DNA of 64,000 nucleotides, taken from positions 248,001 through 312,000 of the forward strand of contig NZ_CP192056.1 of assembly GCF_050942215.1 (NCBI RefSeq), written 5' to 3'. Made by a program: the position numbers and the translations under genes. Within the stretch, counting starts at the first letter, position 1; every line of letters starts with the position of its first letter. Source of the DNA: Sphaerimonospora sp050942215 (GTDB lineage Bacteria; Actinomycetota; Actinomycetes; Streptosporangiales; Streptosporangiaceae). The notes under the pieces are model-generated. The model saw only the letters and a list, made by a program, of their open reading frames with translations. It was not told the origin of the DNA and did not search any database. Shown here piece after piece: positions 34,279 through 42,423 of this stretch.

Positions 34279-35697
34279 TCAGCGCTGGATGCGACGGCAG
34301 CGTCGGACGGCGGTAGGGGATCGGGGGTGGCTGTGGATACGGACCGCGCGGCGGCGGGTGAGCGGGTGGAGGAGCAGCGTCACCAGGGCGGCGGCGAGGA
34401 AAGCGGCGAGCGTGGCGCTCATCCACGGCTGGTGGACGAACCCGATGGCCTCGCGCACCCCCACCCAGGCGCGGTCCCACCAGCTCATCTCCTCGGGGGG
34501 CGCGGTGACGATCCAGAAGGCGAAGAACCCGAGGATCCACGGAACGATCATCGACCAGCGGGCGGGCGCGTCTCCGGCGGTGTTCCAGCGCGAGGCGCCC
34601 CTGAGGAGGAAGTAGTCGATCACGAGGACCGCGAACATCGGGACGAAGACCGCGCCGATCACGCTGAGGAACGCGCCGTAGGAGTTCACGTCGGCGAGCA
34701 GCGCGATCCCGGTCGTGAACACCCCGATCACGACCGAGACCACCCGCCGGTCCCAGCGTGGCGCGAGGTTCTGGATGGACATCGTGGTGGAGTAGACGTT
34801 CGCGAACGACTGATCCACCTCGCGCAGCACGAGGATGCCGAAGAACAGCCCGCCGAGCGGCGCGGCCACGAACGGGTCCCAGACCCTGTCCACGTCGTTT
34901 CCGACCAGCGCGAGTGCGGCGATGCCCAGGGCGAGGCAGGCGACCTGCGCGATGGTATAGCCGCCGACCACCCCGGTGAACGCCGCGCCGCTCGACCTGG
35001 AGTGCCGGGCGATGTCTGCGGCCATCGGCACCCAGGAGACCGACAGCGCGATCACGTAGTCGACGGCCGGTGCGAACGCCTCCCAGGAGCCGCCGTCCGC
35101 GAGCGTCGGCCCCTTGGCCACCAGCGCGACCGCCAGCCAGATCATGGAGATCACGACGCCGACCGTGACGTAGCGGCGCAGCAGCCGCAGCGCGCCCAGC
35201 GGGCGGATCGTGAGCGCGATCGTGACCACCCCCGCCACGATCACCCACACGCTGTACGGCACGGCCGTACCGAAGATGGCTTGTGCGCCGATGGCGATGA
35301 CCCACAGCTCGAAGGCGCCCCAGCCGAGCATCTGCACGATGTTGAGCACGGTCGGGATGTACGACAGCCGTGCGCCGAAGAGCCCACGGAGCAGCACCAT
35401 CGCCGGCTTGCCCGTCCGGGTGCCGGGGATCGCGGCCAGCCCGACCATGACCGTCCCGATCAGGCTGCCGACGACGGCGGCGAGCAGCGCCGCCGTGAGC
35501 GTCACCGGCTTGCCGCCGAGCGGGTCGAGCAGGAACAGCGCCCCGGAGAAGCCGAGAAGGCTCACACCGAGGTTCGCCCAGAACGCCCCCTGGTCGAGCA
35601 GCCCCAGCGTCTTGGGGGCCTCTTCGTCGAGGGTCAGGGGGACCTCGGACCGCTCGGGGCCGACGACACCATCGGGTTCGACACGGGCGGACGTCAT
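34279..35697 (-). CDS. cytX: NCS1-family permease, probable hydroxymethylpyrimidine transporter
   Basis: The 472-aa protein has about twelve membrane helices and NCS1/CodB-type motifs (WANLGVSLLGFSGALFLL near the start, GWGAFELWVIAIGA, SWVPMAADIARHSRS). The decisive clue is the TPP riboswitch directly upstream, whose 3' end overlaps the ribosome-binding site. Actinobacterial NCS1 permeases under TPP control (CytX) import the thiamine precursor HMP. A tenA homologue, which salvages thiamine breakdown products, lies 1.8 kb upstream on the same strand. Start at ATG 35697 with AGGGAG about eight bases upstream. The exact substrate is inference from regulation. Confidence 0.88.
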   Translation of the reverse strand: MTSARVEPDGVVGPERSEVPLTLDEEAPKTLGLLDQGAFWANLGVSLLGFSGALFLLDPLGGKPVTLTAALLAAVVGSLIGTVMVGLAAIPGTRTGKPAMVLLRGLFGARLSYIPTVLNIVQMLGWGAFELWVIAIGAQAIFGTAVPYSVWVIVAGVVTIALTIRPLGALRLLRRYVTVGVVISMIWLAVALVAKGPTLADGGSWEAFAPAVDYVIALSVSWVPMAADIARHSRSSGAAFTGVVGGYTIAQVACLALGIAALALVGNDVDRVWDPFVAAPLGGLFFGILVLREVDQSFANVYSTTMSIQNLAPRWDRRVVSVVIGVFTTGIALLADVNSYGAFLSVIGAVFVPMFAVLVIDYFLLRGASRWNTAGDAPARWSMIVPWILGFFAFWIVTAPPEEMSWWDRAWVGVREAIGFVHQPWMSATLAAFLAAALVTLLLHPLTRRRAVRIHSHPRSPTAVRRCRRIQR

Positions 35698-35701
35698 CGC
35701 A

Positions 35702-35801
35702 CGCTCCCTACGCCGGCATTATCCGGACAGGTTCAGGCGGTCGGCGGCACGCCTCGTCATGAGGAGCCGCCCTCTCAGCCCGGTCACGCCCGAGCTCCCG
35801 C
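35702..35801 (-). promoter_or_regulatory. TPP (THI-box) riboswitch upstream of cytX
   Basis: On the minus strand the leader contains GGGCTGAGAGG and then CCTGAACCTG-TCCGGATAATGCC-GGCGTAGGGA, the invariant thiamine-pyrophosphate aptamer segments. The 5' P1 strand is GCGGGAGC. The 3' end includes the AGGGAG SD of cytX eight bases before its ATG, so ligand binding should directly block translation. Confidence 0.95.
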
Positions 35802-35874
35802 GGTCATTCAGCTATCAACCCGGCATTATGGCATCCCTTCACCCCAACTTGAACATCCTCCCCCCACCCTGGCC

Positions 35875-36121
35875 GTGATCTTGCGAATACTCGCAGGCTC
35901 GCACGCCTGCCTGCCCTTTCCCCTTTCGTGATCTTGCAGAAACTCGCATCCATGACGGCCCACCTGCGCAAACACAGTTGGTGATCTTGCAGTGCAGACG
36001 GCGGTGCAAGATCACCAAGCGTGTAATCGCAGGTGGGCCGTACCCGCTGCGAGAAAGTGCAAGATCACGGAGGGGGTTTTGGCAGGTCGGAGGGTACGGT
36101 TGCGAGCATTCGCAAGATCAC
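35875..36121. repeat. 247-bp symmetric repeat element, copy B
   Basis: Best-preserved copy. Sites are forward at 35875, 35928 and 35981, and inverted ending at 36015, 36068 and 36121, on a 53-bp period. Outer sites are GTGATCTTGC-GAATA-CTCGCA and its 20/21 inverted match. The second is GTGATCTTGC-AGAAA-CTCGCA. Spacer hexamers at positions 14-19 are GCCTGC, ACCTGC, then inverted GCAGGT twice. Spacers 2 and 4 also share ACGGCCCACCTGCG in opposite orientation. It lies between the TPP riboswitch/cytX leader and the rhodanese stop (36139), both minus-strand genes. Confidence 0.92.
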
Positions 36122-36138
36122 GGCCCGGGGGAGGGGGG

Positions 36139-36462
36139 TCAGGCGACGTAGGGGGGTGTGCCGGTCTCGCTGACCATGGGGCGGCCGGCCGTCGCCCAGG
36201 ACTGCATGCCGCCGTCCACGTTGATCGCCTTCCTGCCGATGTGGTTGAGCCACATGGCGGCCTGGGCGGACCGGCCGCCCACGCGGCAGATCACATAGAC
36301 CGTGCCGTCCTGGGGAACCTCGTCGGCCCGGGCCTGAAGATGGCCCAGGGGGATGTGGACGGCATGCGGCGCGTGCCCCGCCTGCCACTCGTCGATCTCG
36401 CGAACGTCCAGCAGATATGCGTTCTCGGGTACGGCATCAGCCGCGATTTCCGGCACCATCAT
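36139..36462 (-). CDS. Rhodanese-domain sulfurtransferase
   Basis: The 107-aa single-domain rhodanese has AYLLDVREIDEWQAGHAPHA (CH2A) and the active-site loop YVICRVGGRSAQAA with the catalytic Cys in CRVGGRS. It ends NVDGGMQSWATAGRPM. I use the first of two adjacent ATGs at 36462. Such proteins transfer sulfane sulfur; sulfur donation for thiamine-thiazole synthesis is possible given nearby thiamine genes, but unproven. It sits 17 bases to the right of the 247-bp element, upstream of it in transcription. Confidence 0.93.
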   Translation of the reverse strand: MMVPEIAADAVPENAYLLDVREIDEWQAGHAPHAVHIPLGHLQARADEVPQDGTVYVICRVGGRSAQAAMWLNHIGRKAINVDGGMQSWATAGRPMVSETGTPPYVA

Positions 36463-36542
36463 GCGCTCATTCTCGCCGGTCTCAGGAGACGTCCGGACGA
36501 TGCGGCGCCGGCTTGTTCCCACTGTTCTCGCCCCGAGCGGGT

Positions 36543-36561
36543 CGTCCACAGCCTGTGGACG
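36543..36561 (-). terminator. Hairpin after the Fpg/Nei gene
   Basis: CGTCCACA-GCC-TGTGGACG is a perfect 8-bp stem with a three-base loop, twelve bases downstream of the glycosylase stop in its reading direction. A terminator is the likely role. Confidence 0.5.
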
Positions 36562-36573
36562 GGTGGCCGCCGC

Positions 36574-37446
36574 CTACTTGAGCAGCCGCGACAGGCGGCG
36601 GTCCGCGAGGGGCTTGCCTCCGGTCTGGCAGGTCGGGCAGTACTGCAACGACGAGTCGGCGAACGACACCTCACGGATCGTGTCGCCGCAGACCGGGCAC
36701 GCCTGGCCCGTACGGCCGTGCACACGCAGGCCCGACTTCTTCTCGGACTTGAGATCCTTGGCCGCCAGGCCCCTGGCCCGGCCGACCGCGTCGCGGAGGG
36801 TCGTCACGATGGCCGTGTGCAGGTCCGCCACCTGGTCGTCGGTGAGCGTCGCCGCGATCTTGAACGGCGACATCCGCGCCACGTGCAGCACCTCGTCCGA
36901 GTACGCGTTGCCGATGCCGGCGATCACCTTCTGGTCGCGCAGCAGCCCTTTGATCTGGGTACGGCTCCCGCCGACGATCGAGGCGAGCGTCTCGACGGTG
37001 AAGTCGTCGGCCAGCGGATCGGGGCCGAGGCTCGCTATCCCCGGCACCTCATCCGGATTTCGCACCACATGGACGGCCAGCCGTTTCTGGGTGCCCGCCT
37101 CGGTGAGCTCGAATCCCGGGGCCCGGCCGTCCTCGCCGGGCGTGAGCCGTATCCGCACCGCGAGCGCCTTCGGGCGCGCCGGTCTCGCGCCCGTGAGGTC
37201 GTCGCGCCAGCGCAGCCAGCCTCCCCGGGCGAGATGTGTGACGAGGTGCAGTCCGTCGCAGTCGAGGTCGAGGAACTTGCCGTGGCGGCCCGCCCCGGTG
37301 ACGGTCAGGCCGCCCAGCGCCGTGACGGGCGGGTCGACGGTCTTCAGCGCCTGGAACGCCACCACGTCCACACCCGCGACGGCGTGTCCGACGGCATGCT
37401 CGCGCAGGAACTCGGCAAGGGCCTCGACCTCGGGCAGCTCCGGCAT
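36574..37446 (-). CDS. Fpg/Nei-family DNA glycosylase
   Basis: The 290-aa protein begins MPELPEVEALAEFLREHAVG, with the catalytic N-terminal Pro2 and Glu3. GRHGKFLDLD and the H2TH region LLRDQKVIAGIGNAYSDEVL follow. The C-terminal zinc finger is CPVCGDTIREV...YCPTCQTGG. It excises oxidised bases with beta/delta lyase activity. The cysteines of the finger are intact. The Asn-Ala-Tyr of GIGNAYSDE is the family signature. It is followed by a hairpin terminator and lies between tenA and the rhodanese gene on the minus strand. Confidence 0.95.
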   Translation of the reverse strand: MPELPEVEALAEFLREHAVGHAVAGVDVVAFQALKTVDPPVTALGGLTVTGAGRHGKFLDLDCDGLHLVTHLARGGWLRWRDDLTGARPARPKALAVRIRLTPGEDGRAPGFELTEAGTQKRLAVHVVRNPDEVPGIASLGPDPLADDFTVETLASIVGGSRTQIKGLLRDQKVIAGIGNAYSDEVLHVARMSPFKIAATLTDDQVADLHTAIVTTLRDAVGRARGLAAKDLKSEKKSGLRVHGRTGQACPVCGDTIREVSFADSSLQYCPTCQTGGKPLADRRLSRLLK

Positions 37447-37474
37447 GTGTCCACGGTAACCCGAGGGGGTCCGC

Positions 37475-38092
37475 CTACACGGGAACGTCCCAGAAGGCGA
37501 GTTCGTGGTTCATGGCCTCGATGAACAGCTCCTTGGTCCGCTCCGGCTCGGGTTCGATCTCGTCGATCATCTCCGCGATGCGTACGGCCAGTGCCGCGAA
37601 GCCGGGGTCGGCGTAGGTGTCCACCCACCGCTTGTAGCGCGGCTCGGCGGGCGGGTTCTCGGCGAGGATCCGGCCGAGGGTGGAATATCCCCAGGCGCAG
37701 GGATAGAGCGCGGCCAGGCCCTCGGCGTAGTTCGCCGCCGACTCCAGCAGGAACGACGTGTAGGCGGCGCAGGCCGGCCCCTTCTTCGCGCCTTCGAGGT
37801 CCGCGCCGAACTCGGCGGACAGCGAGCGGTGCAGGTCGAGCTCGTCGTGCCAGGTCGAGTACGCGAGGTCGACCAGGTCGCCGAGGTGGCCGTCCGGAGC
37901 CTGCCAGGCCAGCCGGGAGAACACCCGCACGTAGTCGAGCAGGTACAGATAGTCCTGTTCCAGCCAGGACCGGAACACCGGCTCCGGCAGATCACCGGAC
38001 GCGATGCCTCGTACGGTCGGATGGGCGAGCTGGGCGTCGAGCATCGGCCGCCCAATGGCATGAAGTTCCGCAGAGATCCCCATGGGCCTCAT
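37475..38092 (-). CDS. tenA: TenA-family aminopyrimidine aminohydrolase (thiaminase II)
   Basis: The 205-aa helical protein has SWLEQDYLYLLDYVRVFSRL, then AALYPCAWGYSTLGRIL (active-site Cys in PCAWGY) and the C-terminal FIEAMNHELAFWD with the catalytic Glu. TenA hydrolyses aminopyrimidine thiamine-degradation products to HMP for salvage. It supports the TPP-controlled HMP transporter cytX nearby. No riboswitch is seen in front of this gene. Start at ATG 38092; the ATG three codons later is an alternative. Confidence 0.92.
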   Translation of the reverse strand: MRPMGISAELHAIGRPMLDAQLAHPTVRGIASGDLPEPVFRSWLEQDYLYLLDYVRVFSRLAWQAPDGHLGDLVDLAYSTWHDELDLHRSLSAEFGADLEGAKKGPACAAYTSFLLESAANYAEGLAALYPCAWGYSTLGRILAENPPAEPRYKRWVDTYADPGFAALAVRIAEMIDEIEPEPERTKELFIEAMNHELAFWDVPV

Positions 38093-38137
38093 TGTGACCC
38101 ATAGCGTTGAGATCCCGACATTCCGCTACGGCGGACG

Positions 38138-39406
38138 TCACTTGGTGATGACGTCCTCGGGGATGGGCTTGTCCTCGGCGAGCGCGTCGAACAGGCGAAG
38201 CGCCTTCTCTCTGTCCCACCTCACCACCGCGGCGCCGTTGATCGTCGGCAGCGACCCGATGGGGACCGCCGTGGTGACCGGGCCCTCCCGCATGGCCAGG
38301 CCGACAGACAGCAGGTCGAACAGGCCGGTGCCGGAGTCGACCTCGACCGAGTCGGCCGCGCTCAGCCCGAGCGGCACCGAGGTGAACGGATTCAGCAGCG
38401 TGCCGGGGGACGCGGCCTTCTGCACCACGGCGGAGAAGAACTGGCGCTGCCGCTGGGTGCGGTCGAAGTCGGGGATGGCGCCCGTCGCCCGCGTCCGGAC
38501 GTAGCCGAGCGCGGTGCCGCCGTCCATGTCCTGGCAGCCCTTCTTCAGGTTGATGCCGGCCTTCGGGTCCTTGATGTTCTGCTTCACGCAGATGTTGACC
38601 CCGCCGATGGCGTCGACGATGCCGACGAAGCCACCGAAGCCGATCTCCATGTAGTGGTCGATCCGGATGCCGGTGACCCGTTCGACGGTCCTCGTCAGCA
38701 GCTTCGGCCCGCCGAAGGCGTACGCCGCGTTGAGCTTGTCGCTGCCGTGACCCTCGATGGGGACGTACGAGTCGCGGGGCAGGCTGACCAGGGTCGGCCG
38801 GCCGCTCTCCGGGATGTGGAGCAGCATCATCGTGTCGGTCCGCTTGCCGACCGCTTTGCCGGTGGCGAGCTTCCTGCGCTGCGCCTTCGTCAGACCCGCC
38901 CGGCTGTCGGAGCCGACCAGCAGCCAGTCCTGCCCGGGGGTCTCGGCGGGCCGCCCGTCGTAGTCGGTGAGCGCCTCGGTGTGATTGAGCCTGCCGCCGA
39001 TCCAGAAGTACAGGCCGACGGCGGCGATGATCAGAAGGACGAGCAGGGCGGCCACGATCCTGAAGACGATCTTCCCGGTCGGCCGGCGCCGTCCGCCGCC
39101 ACGCGCACGCTGGTCGTCACGGCCGCCATCGTCACCCCGGCCGCCACCGCCGCCGAGTGGCCGTACCCGCGCCTGGCCGGACCGCGGCTTGCCGTACACC
39201 TTGGAACTGATTCTCGGGACCGTGTCGTCCCGGCGCTCCTGGCGGTCGTGACGGGAATCACCCGGTGGTTGCGGCGGGGGAAAGGCCGAACGCGCGGGGG
39301 GCGGCTGCCAGGCGGGCGGCCGACCGGCCGCTGCGGGCGGAGGCGGCCCCGGCTGCCGCCGGATCGCCCGCGTCGCCTCGTCGTCCTCGGCCAATGTGAC
39401 TCCCAC
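38138..39406 (-). CDS. LytR-CpsA-Psr (LCP) family glycopolymer ligase
   Basis: The 422-aa protein has a long Pro/Arg-rich cytosolic N-terminus (about 90 residues). One membrane anchor follows (FRIVAALLVLLIIAAVGLYF), then the LCP domain: WLLVGSDSRAGL, KRTDTMMLLHIPESGRPTLV, SLPRDSYVPI, KLNAAYAFGG and TRATGAIPDFDRTQRQRQFF. LCP proteins transfer teichoic acid, arabinogalactan or capsule precursors from lipid carriers to peptidoglycan. The pyrophosphate-binding Asp and Arg residues are present. Start at 39406. Confidence 0.95.
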   Translation of the reverse strand: MGVTLAEDDEATRAIRRQPGPPPPAAAGRPPAWQPPPARSAFPPPQPPGDSRHDRQERRDDTVPRISSKVYGKPRSGQARVRPLGGGGGRGDDGGRDDQRARGGGRRRPTGKIVFRIVAALLVLLIIAAVGLYFWIGGRLNHTEALTDYDGRPAETPGQDWLLVGSDSRAGLTKAQRRKLATGKAVGKRTDTMMLLHIPESGRPTLVSLPRDSYVPIEGHGSDKLNAAYAFGGPKLLTRTVERVTGIRIDHYMEIGFGGFVGIVDAIGGVNICVKQNIKDPKAGINLKKGCQDMDGGTALGYVRTRATGAIPDFDRTQRQRQFFSAVVQKAASPGTLLNPFTSVPLGLSAADSVEVDSGTGLFDLLSVGLAMREGPVTTAVPIGSLPTINGAAVVRWDREKALRLFDALAEDKPIPEDVITK

Positions 39407-39943
39407 GCTCGCGCCCGAACGGCGTCGTGCCGCCCGCCCCCGGCTTTGTCCTGCCTTTACGGTAACGCCATCGTCCGCGAAGTACGTGCGTCGTCGTCAG
39501 CGGCCGGTAAAACCGCAGCGGTCTTGACGTTCGGCCACGGGCACGAATGAATATGGACAGATTGGACAGTCCGCTCTCCTCGAACAGGCTCTGCGATTCG
39601 CCCCCGGGCACGGGCCGCGGCAGCGCCGATCGGTCCGTGCGCATCGCCGAGGCCGATCCCGATCCCGATCCCGGTCGGGATCTCGGTTGTGACTCGCCCC
39701 CTCCCTGCTTCGACGCCGGCTTCCCGGCGGTGCCGGGCCGCGAACGGCGGGACGACCGGTTTCCCGAGCTGAGGGGTGGTCGTTGATCGGAAAGTCGTGA
39801 CCGGCGGCGGGAAACCAACCGGGGGCGCCGAGCCGTTACCTTTATGTACCACCACACGAAAGGAATGACGTGTCCGCTCCGGACTCCTGGAGTACCGGCC
39901 CGTGCCTCGGCACGGGATCACGACTCCACTCGGCGGGTGCTCG
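39407..39943. other. Divergent intergenic region, no gene supported
   Basis: Over 500 bases separate the LCP gene from the CNNM gene. A 79-codon frame at 39547 is open, but it is composition-driven and matches nothing known to me. A local GATCCC triple repeat with an inverted GGGATC (about 39655-39685) is the only structure. Both promoters must lie here. Confidence 0.5.
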
Positions 39944-41419
39944 ATGAGTGCCGCCGCCGGCCTGTTGGCCGTACTTCTTCTGACCGTCGCCACCGGATTC
40001 TTCGTCGCGCAGGAGTTCGCCTTCGTCGCGGCGGACCGTGCGGCACTGCGCGAGCAGACCGCGGCCGGTGACGCAGCGGCCCGGCGCGCTCTCGACGTCA
40101 CCGGCCGTCTGTCGTTCATGCTCTCCGGCGCCCAGCTCGGCATCACCGTCACCACGCTGCTGGTGGGCTTCATCGCCGAGCCGGCCATCGCCGACCTGCT
40201 GCGCGACCCGCTGGAGCGCATGGATGTGCCCGCTGCCGCCGTGCCCGGCATCGCCGTGGCCCTGGGCGTCGTGATCGCCACGGTGGTCCAGATGATCCTC
40301 GGCGAGCTGGCCCCGAAGAACCTGGGCATCGCCCGCCCGGAATCCGTCGCCCGCTTCCTGTCCGGTCCGACGCTCGTCTACCTCAAGGTCGCCGGGCCGT
40401 TGATCCGCCTGTTCGACTCCGCGGCGATCCGGCTGGTCCGGCTGGCGGGCATCGAACCCGTCGAGGAGCTCGAACACGGCGCCACCCCGGAGGAGCTGTC
40501 CCGCATCGTGGCGGAGTCCGCCGCGGCGGGCGAGCTGCCGCCCAGGCTCGCCGACCTGCTGGAGCGCGCGCTGGAGTTCGGCGACCGCACCGCGGAGGAC
40601 GTGATGGTCCCGCGTCCGCGCGTGGTGTCGCTGCGCGCCGGGCAGCCGGTCGGGGCGTTCCTCGACGCCCTGCGCACTCACGGTCACTCCCGTTACCCCG
40701 TGCTCGGGGTGGACACCGGCGAGGTCGTCGGCATCACCGGCATTCCCGAGTATCTGCACGCCGGCTCGCCTCGCGAGGGGCTGATCGGCGGCATCACCCG
40801 TGCTCCCGTGCTCGTCCCGGCCATGCTGCCGCTGCCCGAGTTGCTGAAGCGGATGGCCGAGTCGGGTGAGACGTTCGCCTGCGTCATCGACGAGTACGGC
40901 GGACTGGCGGGCGTGGTCACGATCGAGGACCTCGCCGAGGAACTGGTCGGCGAGCTGGTGGACGAGAACGACCCCGAGCCACTCGGCGTCGTCGCACGCG
41001 ACGACGGGAGCTGGGAGGTGCCGGGCACCCTCCGCCTCGACGAGGTCGAGCGGGCCACCGGCGTACGCCTGCCGGAGAGCGACGACTACGAGACGGTCGC
41101 CGGGCTGGTGCTCGCCGTGCTCGGACGCATGGCCGAGCCCGGCGACGAGGTGGGCGCCGAGGTGCTGCCGGAGGCCGACCCGTTCGCCGAAGACGAGACC
41201 GGTGCGCGACGGGCCGTGCTCACGGTCCTGGGCGTGCGCCGCCGGGTCCCCGAGTGGGTACGGCTGACGCTGCGCGACGGCGGCCGCGGCGAGTCCGGCG
41301 AGCCCGGAGAGGCCGGGGAGGCGGAGGAGTTCCGTACGGGCGACGAGTCCGGGAGGCGGGATTTCTCCCGGAAACGGTATGCCTCCCGTAGGACCGCGCT
41401 GCGGGAGAGTACGGCATGA
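39944..41419 (+). CDS. CNNM/CBS/CorC_HlyC-domain membrane protein (MpfA-like)
   Basis: The 491-aa protein has an N-terminal CNNM domain of three to four helices (VLLLTVATGFFVAQEFAFVA, SFMLSGAQLGITVTTLLVGF, QMILGELAPKNLGI). A CBS pair follows (VMVPRPRVVSLRAGQPVGAF, SRYPVLGVDTGEVVGITGIP, FACVIDEYGGLAGVVTIEDL), then a C-terminal CorC_HlyC domain (LDEVERATGVRLPESDDYET). Bacterial homologues export Mg2+ or related divalent cations. Start at ATG 39944. Its stop overlaps the next gene start (ATGA), forming a paralogous pair. Confidence 0.92.
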   Translation: MSAAAGLLAVLLLTVATGFFVAQEFAFVAADRAALREQTAAGDAAARRALDVTGRLSFMLSGAQLGITVTTLLVGFIAEPAIADLLRDPLERMDVPAAAVPGIAVALGVVIATVVQMILGELAPKNLGIARPESVARFLSGPTLVYLKVAGPLIRLFDSAAIRLVRLAGIEPVEELEHGATPEELSRIVAESAAAGELPPRLADLLERALEFGDRTAEDVMVPRPRVVSLRAGQPVGAFLDALRTHGHSRYPVLGVDTGEVVGITGIPEYLHAGSPREGLIGGITRAPVLVPAMLPLPELLKRMAESGETFACVIDEYGGLAGVVTIEDLAEELVGELVDENDPEPLGVVARDDGSWEVPGTLRLDEVERATGVRLPESDDYETVAGLVLAVLGRMAEPGDEVGAEVLPEADPFAEDETGARRAVLTVLGVRRRVPEWVRLTLRDGGRGESGEPGEAGEAEEFRTGDESGRRDFSRKRYASRRTALRESTA

Positions 41420-42423
41420 GCGGCAATCTGGGCGCCATCCTGCTCGGGGTGTTCCTGTTGATCGCCAACGGGCTCTTCGTCGCGGCGGAGTTCGCCCTCG
41501 TCTCGACCAAGCGGCACCGGCTGGAGGAGCTCGCCCTCTCCGGGGGGCGGCTGGCCCGCGCCGCCGCACGCGCGGCGGCGCGCGGCAGCCGTGAGCTGTC
41601 GCTGATGCTCGCGGGCGCCCAGCTCGGCATCACGCTGTGCTCGCTGGGGCTCGGCATGGTCGCGGAGCCCGCCCTCGAGCATCTGCTCGAGCCGGTGCTC
41701 GTACTGCTGCCCGAGTCGCTGCGCACCCCCACGGCGTTCGTCGCCGCGCTCGCACTCGTGACGTTCCTGCACATGGTCGTCGGCGAGATGGCGCCGAAGT
41801 CGCTCGCGCTGACCCATCCCGAGCGGGCTGCGATGGGGCTGGCCCTGCCGTTCCGCGGGTTCACGTGGGTCGTCCGGCCCCTCCTCGCCGTGCTGAACGG
41901 CCTGACCAACGAGACGCTGCGGCTGTTCGGCGTGCGGCCACGCGACGAGCTCGCCACCACACGCACCCCGCACCAGCTCGCCCTCCTGGTGGCCGAATCC
42001 GGCCGGATGGGCATGCTGGACCGGGACGAGCACGACCTGCTCACCCGTGCGCTGCGGGTCCAGTCGCAGCCGGTCGAACGGCTCATGCTGCCGCTCGACC
42101 AGGTCCCCTCGGTGCCCGCGGGGGCCGACGACCGGACGGTCCGGGAGATCGCGATCCGCGGCGGCACGCGCCGCATGCTGGTGGTCTCCGGCGAGGACGT
42201 GCTCGGCGTGCTGCACGTACGGGACGTGCTGATCCGGCCGGACCGCCGCCCGGAGGAGATGGCGACCTCGGTGCCCCGCGTGGTGGAGGGCACCACGGTC
42301 CCCGACGCGGTGACCGTGCTCCAGGAGGCGCACGCGCAGCTGGGTCTGGTCACCGACGCGTCGGGCCGGGTCGTCGGGGCGATCGATCTCACGACCCTGC
42401 TCGGGGAGCTCCTGGCCGTGTGA
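41416..42423 (+). CDS. CNNM/CBS-domain membrane protein, short paralogue
   Basis: The 335-aa protein repeats the CNNM pattern (LIANGLFVAAEFALVSTKRH, LMLAGAQLGITLCSLGLGMV, VVGEMAPKSLALTHPERAAM) and has a degenerate CBS pair. It ends before a CorC_HlyC domain, which its upstream partner has. The two genes are translationally coupled and probably form a heteromeric divalent-cation transporter. The last 35 bases overlap the convergent MFS gene. Confidence 0.9.
   Translation: MSGNLGAILLGVFLLIANGLFVAAEFALVSTKRHRLEELALSGGRLARAAARAAARGSRELSLMLAGAQLGITLCSLGLGMVAEPALEHLLEPVLVLLPESLRTPTAFVAALALVTFLHMVVGEMAPKSLALTHPERAAMGLALPFRGFTWVVRPLLAVLNGLTNETLRLFGVRPRDELATTRTPHQLALLVAESGRMGMLDRDEHDLLTRALRVQSQPVERLMLPLDQVPSVPAGADDRTVREIAIRGGTRRMLVVSGEDVLGVLHVRDVLIRPDRRPEEMATSVPRVVEGTTVPDAVTVLQEAHAQLGLVTDASGRVVGAIDLTTLLGELLAV

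Noticed and set aside
34172..35305. Second minus-strand frame within cytX
   Set aside because: It is an Arg/His-rich out-of-frame translation; the cytX frame has twelve helices and NCS1 motifs.
35875..36121. CRISPR array: 21-bp repeats separated by unique 32-bp spacers
   Set aside because: The repeats invert at the centre, the central interval is a 35-bp overlapping palindrome, every spacer shares a central ACCTGC-like hexamer, the same six-unit layout recurs at three loci, and no cas gene is present.
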